64,000 nt of DNA from Paralysiella testudinis (lineage in GTDB: Bacteria > Pseudomonadota > Gammaproteobacteria > Burkholderiales > Neisseriaceae), in NCBI RefSeq assembly GCF_016894345.1, contig NZ_CP069798.1:1633385-1697384 (forward strand), in the 5' to 3' direction. Of this stretch, positions 38,083 to 45,908 are shown one piece after another; position 1 is the stretch's first letter; each line of letters begins with the position of its first letter. Both the position numbers and the translations under genes were made by a program. The notes below the pieces were generated by a model, which saw nothing but the letters and a program-made list of their open reading frames with translations, was not told the origin of the DNA and searched no databases.

Positions 38083-38114
38083 AAAAAAGACAGCCAAACA
38101 GGCTGTCTTTTTTT
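38083..38114 (+). terminator. prmB terminator
   Basis: GACAGCC (38089-38095) and GGCTGTC (38101-38107) with a 5-base loop; A-tract before and seven T after, so it works in both directions. An uptake sequence lies just upstream. Confidence 0.9.
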
Positions 38115-38121
38115 AAATTTT

Positions 38122-38168
38122 TGGTCGGAGTGAAAGGATTCGAACCTTCGACCCCTTGCACCCCATGC
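38122..38168 (-). other. attachment site: 3' part of a tRNA-Pro(GGG) gene
   Basis: On the minus strand the 47 bases run from the anticodon loop (GCATGGGGTGCAAG) through GGTTCGAATCC of the T arm to CACTCCGACCA, including an encoded CCA. The 5' half is absent: the sequence upstream is unrelated AT-rich DNA. A truncated tRNA beside a tyrosine integrase is the standard signature of an attachment site duplication. The intact tRNA would lie at the other end of the island, outside this window. Confidence 0.82.
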
Positions 38169-38333
38169 TTTTATCTTAAATAACAATTGAACTTCATCGG
38201 ATAAGATTGGATATTTAAATAATTTAAAATCAAATATTTAATATTTAACCTATATATTTTCACTCCAAGGGCATACAAAGAGATACGATGAAAGCTTATA
38301 ATTTGTCTACCCCATTGTCTACCCCGCAGAATT

Positions 38334-39752
38334 ATGACTACTCGATACCCAAAATCCGGCAAAGGAACACGTTGGACCAATATTGAACTCAAATCTATCT
38401 CTGCCGATTGGAAAGGTGACACCCTAAGCGACAGTGCAGGCTTGTTCGGTGAAGTTCGGGTTGCTTTAAATGGACAAGTTTCAATTCGCTTTAAATATAG
38501 CTTTCGATGGCAAGGAAAAGCTTCTTGGTTTGCTTGTGGTACTTATCCAAAAGAAAGTATTGCTGCTATTCGTAAACAAAGAGACCAGGCTCAAGCTTGG
38601 TTAGGAGAAGGGCTGGATCCGCGTTTACAAAAGCAAGTTGAGAAAATTGAAGCTGCTGATGAGCAGAAAAAGATTATTGCGACTCAGCGGGCTGAGGCCA
38701 CCGCCAATAAGGATTTCAAAGAACTATACGAGCATTGGCTGGCAGAAGGTGTTTCCCGTAAAGATGGGAATACTGCTTTAATGAGAGTATTTACTAAAGA
38801 TGTAATTCCCCTGATTGGCAAAATACCGGTGAAGGATTTAACAGCCAAGCACCTTATGGATATCTACCGTACTATTTTGAAACGCGGTACAGAAACCAAG
38901 CCTCGAGAACGCAGTGTTATTGCGCTGGCTGCAGATATCCGCCAGTTATTCAATTGGGCCGAGCAACGCCAGCCTTGGCGTGCTTTGTTGATTGATGGTA
39001 ATCCTGCTGCATTGGCAAATGAAAATATATTGATTTCGGATAATTATACCGATGAGCGTGATAGAGTATTGAGCGAAGATGAACTATTCAAATTAAATAA
39101 AATATTTCAGCATGAAACTGCCGCATTTCAGCAAGCGGATAATAAACGCTCGGCTTTAAAGCCGTTTAATCCTATCTATCAATGTGCCATTTGGATCTGC
39201 TTAGGGACATTAAGCCGTATTGGAGAATTGTCTTTGGCTCGCTGGGAGCATATTGATTTTGCCAATAGGATATGGTTTATTCCTAAAGAAAATGTTAAAA
39301 GTACACGCGGTAAAAAACAAGATCACTATGTTCATTTATCCGATTTTGTGCTACAGCATTTTTTACAATTATGCACACTGACAGGGAAGTCATTATGGTG
39401 TTTCCCCTCTTCACGCTCTGATGTACACATCGGCACTAATGTTATCAGTAAAGCTATTGGTGATCGGCAGATTAAATTTAAAGACAGATCCAAAACACTG
39501 GATGGCCGAAGAAATGACAATACGTTGGTGGTGGGTAATGAAGCTTGGACACCTCATGATTTAAGACGCACCGGTGCTACCATGATGCAGGCTCTGCACG
39601 TAGATATGAATATTATCGACCGTTGCCAGAATCATGTATTGCAAGGTTCTAAAGTCAGAAGGCATTATTTAAAATTTGAATATGTAGAAGAAAAGAAAGC
39701 TGCATGGGATATCTTGGGGCAGAAGCTTCAAGAAATTTTGAAAAATAGTTGA
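38334..39752 (+). CDS. tyrosine recombinase / integrase of the tRNA-Pro island
   Basis: A 472-residue integrase. The N-terminal arm-binding part reads FRWQGKASWFACGTYPKESI and RDQAQAWLGEGLDPR, as in P4/DUF4102-type integrases. Catalytic residues: Arg295 (LSRIGELSL), His408 and Arg411 (HDLRRTG), Tyr445 (RRHYLKFEY). TTGTCTACCCC is repeated at 38303-38313 and 38315-38325 upstream of the gene and may be an arm-type site. AT-rich. Confidence 0.92.
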   Translation: MTTRYPKSGKGTRWTNIELKSISADWKGDTLSDSAGLFGEVRVALNGQVSIRFKYSFRWQGKASWFACGTYPKESIAAIRKQRDQAQAWLGEGLDPRLQKQVEKIEAADEQKKIIATQRAEATANKDFKELYEHWLAEGVSRKDGNTALMRVFTKDVIPLIGKIPVKDLTAKHLMDIYRTILKRGTETKPRERSVIALAADIRQLFNWAEQRQPWRALLIDGNPAALANENILISDNYTDERDRVLSEDELFKLNKIFQHETAAFQQADNKRSALKPFNPIYQCAIWICLGTLSRIGELSLARWEHIDFANRIWFIPKENVKSTRGKKQDHYVHLSDFVLQHFLQLCTLTGKSLWCFPSSRSDVHIGTNVISKAIGDRQIKFKDRSKTLDGRRNDNTLVVGNEAWTPHDLRRTGATMMQALHVDMNIIDRCQNHVLQGSKVRRHYLKFEYVEEKKAAWDILGQKLQEILKNS

Positions 39753-39802
39753 AAATAGAAAAGAGATTTTGACGACAAATTTGAGTATTAAGTTGCGGTA
39801 TA

Positions 39803-40075
39803 TTACTCAACTTTAATTGTTTTTGGCAGGGTTTGGGTGAGGTAGATGGCGGCGGCTTCGCTGCCCACTGCGGCAACGGCACCGCTGCTGGCGTTGCCGC
39901 CGTTCACATAGGCCAGAGTAGCGCCGAGGATGGCATGGCTGAGCAGTTGGGCGGTTTGATTGGGGTCGCTGCCGTTGTGGCCGAAGGTGTTGCCGATGGT
40001 GGCCGCGGCATACGGTGCCAAGGTATTGGAGGCTACCTGAAGCCCGCTTTGGCCGCTTGTTGGTATTGCTGTGAT
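39803..40075 (-). pseudogene. displaced TpsA/CdiA fragment (pre-toxin region)
   Basis: Reads LAPYAAATIGNTFGHNGSDP to YVNGGNASSGAVAAVG, nearly identical to the region at 48265-48475 of the large exoprotein. It then departs after IYLTQTL to a short tail PKTIKVE. Upstream, QQYQQA is joined out of frame to GLQVASNTLAP, so about 100 bases are deleted compared with the large gene. It is a silent remnant in front of the barnase cassettes. Confidence 0.8.
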
Positions 40076-40107
40076 TGAGTATTCAATAAAGTGAATCTCA
40101 GAAATTT

Positions 40108-40542
40108 TTAGTCAAAATTAATTGTACATGTATTTAATTCAATAGTCCTGCCATCAAATAAATGTAAATATCTACCATCTATTTGGGCTAACAAAGACCC
40201 TTGTGATTTAGCACCTTCTTCAATATCTTTTTTCCAACCCACTAAGTCACCATGATAAGTTAATGAATGAAATGAAGTTCCATCTGGTAGCACAATGCAA
40301 CAGCCACTTTCATTAACTCCTCCAAATTTTGCAAATGGAGGATTCGTGTAGTTTGTAATACTACGAAATTGTTTACGATGATTTCCTTTGGGAGGTACAG
40401 AAAAATAAATTACTTCTGCCCCATCTTTTTTAAAGACACCAGGAATTATACGAGCATTATTCTGTTCAAGTTTTCCTCCTAGTGCAGTCTCTAGGTGTTT
40501 AAGTTGATTTGTCATAACAGTTTTATTGCTTATTCTAAACAT
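40108..40542 (-). CDS. hypothetical protein downstream of barstar, possible immunity protein or toxin remnant
   Basis: A protein of up to 144 residues from ATG 40542 or ATG 40515. It contains GAEVIYFSVPPKGNHRKQF, GVNESGCCIVLPDGTSFHSL and DGRYLHLFDGRTIELNTC. I do not recognise a family. The first residues (MFRIS) are the same as at the barnase fragment start at 41038 and overlap the stop of the upstream barstar gene in the same way, suggesting all units were joined at a common sequence. AT-rich. Confidence 0.6.
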   Translation of the reverse strand: MFRISNKTVMTNQLKHLETALGGKLEQNNARIIPGVFKKDGAEVIYFSVPPKGNHRKQFRSITNYTNPPFAKFGGVNESGCCIVLPDGTSFHSLTYHGDLVGWKKDIEEGAKSQGSLLAQIDGRYLHLFDGRTIELNTCTINFD

Positions 40543-40865
40543 AACTTAAATGGTGAATCTTCTGCATATTGTGGCCACTGGTGCCATGGATAGTTTTCAG
40601 CATCTCTTAAGGTTTCAATAATTAAATTGAAATATTCTTCACCTAAATTCTGTTTAGATATCTCCGAGTTTGTCCAATGCAATATACAGTTCAATCCAGC
40701 ACCACAAGTCATGACATCCCATAAGACATCTAATACTGGCACGCCTGCCGAACCTTCAACATAATTTTCAAAATGCAATATCTTATCTAGTTGTATATAA
40801 AAATCAATTTTTTCTTTTATATCTCTTCCATCAATATAAAAATGCTGTTGTTTTATCATTTCCAT
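40530..40865 (-). CDS. barstar-family ribonuclease inhibitor (immunity protein), copy 2
   Basis: A 111-residue barstar-like protein: FYIDGRDIKEKIDFYIQLD, then VLDVLWDVMTCGAGLNCIL, matching the barstar LDALWD core, then SEISKQNLGEEYFNLIIETL and the final FKLCLE. It follows the truncated barnase domain at 40856 with a 10-base overlap. Barstar proteins block barnase by covering its active site, so this protects against RNase toxins. Confidence 0.85.
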   Translation of the reverse strand: MEMIKQQHFYIDGRDIKEKIDFYIQLDKILHFENYVEGSAGVPVLDVLWDVMTCGAGLNCILHWTNSEISKQNLGEEYFNLIIETLRDAENYPWHQWPQYAEDSPFKLCLE

Positions 40866-41038
40866 TTCCCCATTGGTAATATAGTTTTATGATCTCTGCT
40901 AAAATAAAGCATGCCACCATTAGAATAATACAATCTCTCCTTACCCCTAGTTTTAGTTCCTTGATAATTGATATCAGCCTCATACCACCTTCGATTTGGT
41001 GCAGATGGCAGTAGTTTTTCTCTGCTTATTCTAAACAT
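40856..41038 (-). pseudogene. barnase-type ribonuclease toxin, N-terminally truncated copy
   Basis: About 60 residues: MFRISREKLLPSAPN joined to WYEADINY, ERLYYSNGG and SRDHKTILP. The three barnase active-site residues (Glu of EADINY, Arg of ERL, His of RDH) are all retained, but the N-terminal half of the fold is missing. The start overlaps the stop of barstar copy 1. It arose from a tandem duplication of the barnase 3' part plus barstar. Confidence 0.75.
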
Positions 41039-41343
41039 AACTTGAATGGGACATAATCCTCTGTCCAAGTAACGTTTTCCGCCATTTTTAAAATATCAAC
41101 TATTGCATAAAAATGCTCTTCTCCCAAGTTTTGCTTAGATATTTCTGAATGTTCCCAATGCAATACACAGTTCAATCCAGCACCACTACTTAATATATCC
41201 CATAGAGCATCAAGATTGTATCCATAACCATCAATGAAATTTTTAGCATTTAATAAATCACCAATTTTTTTATGGAAATCAGCTTTTGTTTGTATGCTTT
41301 TCCCATTTAAATATAAATCATTAATACTTTTTTTCATTTCCAT
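41026..41343 (-). CDS. barstar-family ribonuclease inhibitor (immunity protein), copy 1
   Basis: A 105-residue barstar-like protein: DLYLNGKSIQTKADFHKKIG, YGYNLDALWDILSSGAGLN, SEISKQNLGEEHFYAIVDIL, ending PFKLCLE. It begins inside the end of the barnase domain gene (ATGGAAATGA overlap), the usual coupling of toxin and immunity. It diverges from copy 2 mainly in the N-terminal half. Confidence 0.87.
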   Translation of the reverse strand: MEMKKSINDLYLNGKSIQTKADFHKKIGDLLNAKNFIDGYGYNLDALWDILSSGAGLNCVLHWEHSEISKQNLGEEHFYAIVDILKMAENVTWTEDYVPFKLCLE

Positions 41344-41639
41344 TTTCCTATTGGTACAACGGTTTTGCTGTGCTCGCGCGTAAAATACAACAATCCATCA
41401 TTTGAGTAAAATAATCTCTCGTTGCCTCTAGTTCTAGTTTCTTGATAATTGATATCAGCCTCATACCACGTTCGATTTGGTGCAGATGGCAGTAGTTTTT
41501 CTCTATTACTATAAGGCTCACCGCCAATAGTTTTACCATTGGGGACATGGTTTCCAGATTTCCAGCCCAAAGCTTCTGCTTCCGCTTTGGTTATAAAATT
41601 AGGTGGTAATTTTCCAGTCTGCTTTAAACTATCAACCAT
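41334..41639 (-). CDS. orphan barnase-family ribonuclease toxin domain
   Basis: A 101-residue module with the complete barnase C-terminal toxin pattern: GKLPPNFITKAEAEALGW, GKTIGGEPYSNREKLLPSA, then RTWYEADINY (Glu), NERLFYSNDG (Arg) and TREHSKTVVP (His). It cleaves RNA if expressed. It lacks any delivery domain, signal or ribosome site, so it is an orphan CdiA-CT-like cassette that could be exchanged into the large exoprotein gene by recombination. Barstar copy 1 follows. Confidence 0.87.
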   Translation of the reverse strand: MVDSLKQTGKLPPNFITKAEAEALGWKSGNHVPNGKTIGGEPYSNREKLLPSAPNRTWYEADINYQETRTRGNERLFYSNDGLLYFTREHSKTVVPIGKWK

Positions 41640-41657
41640 ATTATTTGCAGCAATAAA

Positions 41658-42107
41658 TTATTTCTTGCCAACATAAAACTCACCTTCTCCGCTAAAAGAT
41701 ATCGATATATCGTACTCAAAATAAATTTTAATTATTTGTTGTAAATCAATAAAAAATTCTTCTATATGCAACAAAGAAAGGCCGTTTAAAGTTTTATAAA
41801 TAATTTTATCGTTTTCAATGCAATCATCAAATATTGGTGGTGTCCTGAAAAGTATGCTGCCTATATTTTAGGCAAAATATAGAATCATTATTTACATAAA
41901 TGGTGCAGAAAAAACCTGTGTTTATATACGTATCCATTTGTCTAAACCATGACTCTTTACTTTGCCTGCTCTTGCTTTTTTCAGCAGCATACTTTTCAGG
42001 ACACCACCAAATATTTTACTATAATGTGTTGCAAGCTCTACACTATTTGTATGATAAACAACTCCACATAGAATTTTCAAATATTCCCATCCCCCCTTAA
42101 AAAATAT
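41658..42107 (-). pseudogene. unknown gene split by a MITE, possible immunity gene remnant
   Basis: Left of the element the frame reads FDDCIENDKIIYKTLNG and ends GEGEFYVGK. Right of the element the same frame reads WEYLKILCGVVYHTNSV and ELATHYSKIF. Removing the 173-bp insertion and one target copy joins them as KIFDDC in frame. The 5' end is open to a TGA at 42108 without an ATG, so the start is also lost. The family is not recognised; size and position suit an immunity gene. Confidence 0.65.
41836..42008. mobile_element. 173-bp MITE with 7-bp target duplication
   Basis: Terminal inverted repeats GGTGGTGTCCTGAAAAGTAT at the left and its complement at the right extend about 26 bases. The flanks AAATATT (41829-41835 and 42009-42015) are a direct target duplication. 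No coding capacity. No second copy seen here. Confidence 0.85.
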
Positions 42108-42159
42108 TCATAATTATTCGTTTTTAACGCGATTATTGATAGTTAATGATACATAAAAG

Positions 42160-42396
42160 CTACTCAAAAGAATCAAAAAATGTAGCTACAACACTTCCAA
42201 CTATTGGTAAAATAATTAATAATTTTATTACTCCACTTTCATTAACTGAATTCCAATATTTTGGAATTGATATATTAGACCCCATAAAAAAATCAATAAC
42301 AGGCCCAAACAGAAATACAAGTATTCCTAAGGAAATAAAGGATATAAAATATGATGTAATAGTATATAAAATAAATATATATAAAATTCTTTTCAT
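42160..42396 (-). CDS. small two-segment membrane protein, putative immunity protein
   Basis: A 78-residue protein with two hydrophobic segments (about 5-33 and 57-74) and a short polar centre GSNISIPKYWNSVNESG. The ATG overlaps the stop of the TpsA cassette by one base (TAATG), the arrangement of a cognate immunity gene. An inner-membrane immunity protein would suit a membrane-active toxin; this is inference. Confidence 0.68.
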   Translation of the reverse strand: MKRILYIFILYTITSYFISFISLGILVFLFGPVIDFFMGSNISIPKYWNSVNESGVIKLLIILPIVGSVVATFFDSFE

Positions 42397-45300
42397 TATT
42401 TTCCTTCCTTATTTTGTATAGTGTGGTTGATAAATCCTTTACCTGCTTCTCCTAATATACCCCCTCCAATAGTCCCTGAGGTGACAGGAATATTAGAATA
42501 TCTATCTTGTAAAATAGGATTAAATGGCACATACACGTCTCTAGGGCGCGTAATAAAAGTATTAAGCCGTTCATTAAAATATTTAGTAATGGGTTTGCCA
42601 GCATGATAGCCAATTACAGTGCCCGCAACAGTACCGGGAATATCATTTACCGGATTTTGTCCCTGTATAAATGATGAAGTTGCACTACCCGCGGTATTGA
42701 TTAGCACTTGCCCGCCCAAATTGTATTTGGATGCAATACCACCGGTTACGGAATCAATAGCTACAGCGCCTAGGTTTACTTTTCCATCATTCTGAATTGC
42801 TTGGCTGGCTGCTGAAATACTGCCATTGATTGCAGCATTTTTAATGGCAACTCTACCTGCTTGTGTCGTTGCTGCTTGTAACATCATACCGGGAACGCCT
42901 GTTGACAAAGCCGCATCGCCAACCGGAATGGCTGCAGGGCCTAATGTGGCTACCGCATAGGGTGATGCGGCTACACCAACGCCAACTACGGTTATCTTCC
43001 TTAATCCTCCTGCCAATTCCATGGCTCTTGCATGCTCAGGTGTTCGCGACAACATTTTCGCTGAAGCAGGCGATATAGCTTGTAGAAAATCATTATTCTC
43101 CACCGCATTCTGCCCAATTACCCCCGCCACTTGCGCATTAAACGCCGCACCGCCATCACCCGTTGCACCCACCACCGATGCAATCGCACCGGTAACGGAG
43201 CGAATCTCGGCTTTGATGGGTTCAGGCAGCAGATTGGGGTTGAATTCGCCGGTATTGGGGTCAATCGCGGTTTTGCCGTCGTTGTATTGCTGGGTCAGGT
43301 ATTGGGCGGTTTTTTCTGCCGCTAGGGTGGCGCTGCCGCCGGCCAGCGGGTCGGCACCATTCACATAGGCCAAGGTAGCGCCAAGGATAAAGTGCCCTAC
43401 GGCTTGTGCCGTTTCGTTTTTATTCTCACCATGGCCTACGGTGCTGCCGATACTGGCTGCCGCATAAGGTGCCAGTGTATTGGCGGCTACCTGAAGATTG
43501 GTCTGCCCGCCGAGGGTGCCGGTAATCAGGGTGGTGGCGGCATTTAAGGCACGGCTGTTACTGCCGCCGATGCCCCAGTCTTTGGCTTGGTTATCTGCTT
43601 GTGCATAAACGGTATCATTCCGCAGCATTTCGGTATGTTGCCCGTTTGTGTCTTTGGCCATAAAGCGTTCATAGCTGCCATCGTTTTGCGTTTTCAGGCG
43701 GTTGGTGTAATCCGCTTCGGCTTGTGCCTTTTCTTTGGCCGCCGCTTTAACCCGGTCGCTGCTAAAGGTGCGTGCCGCTGTGGCAATGGTGGCGGTAGCT
43801 TGAGCCACGGTTTTTTGTTGCGTCAGCACGGCCTGCAAGTCGGGCAGCTCGGCCAGTTGGCGGTGGGCGCTGGCCGGGTCGCTGTGGATGCCCAGTGCTT
43901 CTACTGTGGTGGCTTTGCCGCCGATGGTGAGGTTGCCGGCGCTGAGGGTGGCACGGGTGGTGCTGCTGTCGTTGCCGCCGGTTTGCTGCGGTAGGCTGGG
44001 GCTGTAGTTAAAGCCGCCGTCGCCGGCGTTGTTGGCAAAGGCTTGGCCCAGTTTGGTGTCTTGGAAGGCGGCGTTGTCGGCGTTTTGCCCCGGGCTGTTG
44101 CTGCCGTAGCTGCCGGCCAGTGCGACGCTGCTGGCGCTGTAATTGCTGTGGTTGCGGATGTCTTCGAAGCTCAGTTGCTTGGTGGTGAGTTGGTTGTGCT
44201 CTTTGGCCGCGGTAGAGGCGATGGCGCCGCCTTTGAGGTGGACGCTGTCGGCGTTGATGTGGTAGCCGCCGTCACCGGCAAACAGGCCGCTTTGTTGGTT
44301 TACGGCGCTGAGGCTGCCTGAAGTTTTGTCGCTGCTGAAGTTGCCACTCGCTTCCCAGGCGGTGCCGAAGGATACTTGTACGCGCACGCCGGCGCCGGTT
44401 TGGCTGCTGCTTTGGTCTACTTGGTCTTGCAGGCTTTCGATATGCAGTTTGCCGCCGATGTCGGCATCGATACGGTTGGCGCTGGCGCTGGCACCTTTAA
44501 GGGTGGTGTCGCCTTTGCTGTTGAGAACGAGTTTGTTGGACTGCAGGGTGGTGTTGCTGTGGGTGTTGGCGTCAAGCTGGTTCTTGCCGCTGCCCCAGCC
44601 GGCTTCGCCGTAAACGTAGACGCCGGTTTGCGCGCCCACGGATACGCCCATGCCCACCGACAGGCCGGCGTTGCTGTTTTTACCGTCGGCCTGTTGTTGG
44701 CTTTGACCGGATTCGAGGATGATGTCTTTGGCCGAATTCAGTGCGATGGTGTCGCCGGCTTTGATTTGGCTGTGCTGGGCGCGGATGTCGCCTTCGCGGC
44801 TGGTGAGGCTGATGTTGCCGCCGGCGTTCAGTGCATTGCTCTGGCTTTGGGCATAGCGGCTGTCTTGTTGGCTTTTGCTGGTTTTAAAGCCGGTGCCGGT
44901 TTCGGCTTTAAAGAGGGCGCCGCCGTTGGCCACGGCGCTGTAGACTTGGTAGCCTTGGGCGGCAGCGGCCATGCCTTGCAGGGCTTGGGTGCGGCCGTCG
45001 GCTTTGTTGTTGACGGCGCCGTCGAGGGCGTTGACCAGGTCAATCAGCGGCGAGGAGATTTTGCTGAACTGGCCGACTTTAAGGTCTTTTTCAGACTGGT
45101 GGCTGGCACCGCGGTTGTGGTCGGCCAGAATGTCGATGCGTTGGGCATCGATGCTGATGTTTTGCCCGGCATGGATGTCGGCCACTTGTTGGGTGTAGTT
45201 GCCGCCGGCCTGAATGCGCACGTCGCCGCTTAAGCTGCCGATTTGGCTTTTGATTTGCTCGACTTGGTTGCCGCTGTTGTGGCTCTTGTGGCTCATATAG

Positions 45301-45878
45301 CCGTCGAAACGCTCGGTGTCGGAGATTTGGGCGGAGCCGATGCCTTGGTTGTGGCTCTGCTCGCTCTGACTGCGGCTGTTTTGGGTGGCGCGGATGTTGA
45401 CGTGGCGGGCGGCATTGATGAGGTTGTCGCCGCCGGCAACAACGGTGCTGCCAAGGATGTTGATGTCGCCGCTGTCGGTTTGCAGGGTGGATTGGCCGCC
45501 TACGGACAGCAGGGTGCCGGTGGCTTTGTCCAGTGCGCCTTCGCCTTGGTTTTTGTCGTGGTACACACCGGCGGGGCTGAGGTGGTCGCGGTTGTCGATG
45601 GCAAAGCCGCTGCGGCGGCCATCGGCCGTTTGGCTGTGGCTGTCGGTGGCAAAGCCGAGGTTGATGTTGTTTTTGGCGTGCAAAAGGGCGTTGCCTTCGG
45701 CGCTAAGCTGGGCGCCTTGGCTGTTGATGTCGCCCGCGGTGGCGATGATGTTGAGGTGGCGCCCGGCCACGGCGGCGGTGGTGACGGCTTCGCTGCGGCT
45801 GCTGTCTTTGACGTTACGCTCGCTACTGGCACCGGCTCGGATCACCACCGGGGTGTTGGCGGCCATGACGGCTTTCAT
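42396..45878 (-). CDS. TpsA/CdiA C-terminal cassette without secretion domain (tpsC-like)
   Basis: An 1160-residue frame matching the C-terminal third of the large exoprotein at 47025-59171. It lacks signal peptide and TPS domain, beginning MKAVMAANTPVVIRAG in the middle of the filament repeats. Filament repeats (ISIDAQRIDILADHNRG and similar) run to about 760; the pre-toxin VENN motif is near 926-929 (GQNAVENNDFL). The remaining 231 residues are a different toxin domain, rich in Gly, Ala and hydrophobic stretches, with no nuclease motif I can name. Probably silent unless recombined into the full gene. The downstream small membrane protein is its likely immunity partner. Confidence 0.85.
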   Translation of the reverse strand: MKAVMAANTPVVIRAGASSERNVKDSSRSEAVTTAAVAGRHLNIIATAGDINSQGAQLSAEGNALLHAKNNINLGFATDSHSQTADGRRSGFAIDNRDHLSPAGVYHDKNQGEGALDKATGTLLSVGGQSTLQTDSGDINILGSTVVAGGDNLINAARHVNIRATQNSRSQSEQSHNQGIGSAQISDTERFDGYMSHKSHNSGNQVEQIKSQIGSLSGDVRIQAGGNYTQQVADIHAGQNISIDAQRIDILADHNRGASHQSEKDLKVGQFSKISSPLIDLVNALDGAVNNKADGRTQALQGMAAAAQGYQVYSAVANGGALFKAETGTGFKTSKSQQDSRYAQSQSNALNAGGNISLTSREGDIRAQHSQIKAGDTIALNSAKDIILESGQSQQQADGKNSNAGLSVGMGVSVGAQTGVYVYGEAGWGSGKNQLDANTHSNTTLQSNKLVLNSKGDTTLKGASASANRIDADIGGKLHIESLQDQVDQSSSQTGAGVRVQVSFGTAWEASGNFSSDKTSGSLSAVNQQSGLFAGDGGYHINADSVHLKGGAIASTAAKEHNQLTTKQLSFEDIRNHSNYSASSVALAGSYGSNSPGQNADNAAFQDTKLGQAFANNAGDGGFNYSPSLPQQTGGNDSSTTRATLSAGNLTIGGKATTVEALGIHSDPASAHRQLAELPDLQAVLTQQKTVAQATATIATAARTFSSDRVKAAAKEKAQAEADYTNRLKTQNDGSYERFMAKDTNGQHTEMLRNDTVYAQADNQAKDWGIGGSNSRALNAATTLITGTLGGQTNLQVAANTLAPYAAASIGSTVGHGENKNETAQAVGHFILGATLAYVNGADPLAGGSATLAAEKTAQYLTQQYNDGKTAIDPNTGEFNPNLLPEPIKAEIRSVTGAIASVVGATGDGGAAFNAQVAGVIGQNAVENNDFLQAISPASAKMLSRTPEHARAMELAGGLRKITVVGVGVAASPYAVATLGPAAIPVGDAALSTGVPGMMLQAATTQAGRVAIKNAAINGSISAASQAIQNDGKVNLGAVAIDSVTGGIASKYNLGGQVLINTAGSATSSFIQGQNPVNDIPGTVAGTVIGYHAGKPITKYFNERLNTFITRPRDVYVPFNPILQDRYSNIPVTSGTIGGGILGEAGKGFINHTIQNKEGK
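44090..44891. repeat. about 800-bp near-identical repeat shared with the full TpsA gene
   Basis: The bases correspond to 49028-49829 at a constant offset of 4938, and the encoded protein appears identical. Divergence begins abruptly at the right end (after TTTTAAAGCC). Confidence 0.8.
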
Positions 45879-45908
45879 ATTTCTATCAATAAATGGTATT
45901 CTACAGAC

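Noticed and set aside
38122-38168. Intact tRNA gene
   Set aside because: Only the half from the anticodon loop to CCA is present; no matching acceptor 5' strand is upstream.
44376-45233. Long Ala/Gly/Val-rich frames antisense to the TpsA genes (also 49314-50258 and 45243-45908)
   Set aside because: Shadow frames on the opposite strand of filament repeats; only the part from 45909 (kptA) has family similarity.
42396-45878. The 1160-residue cassette as an independently secreted toxin
   Set aside because: No signal peptide or TPS domain; it cannot pass TpsB as it stands.
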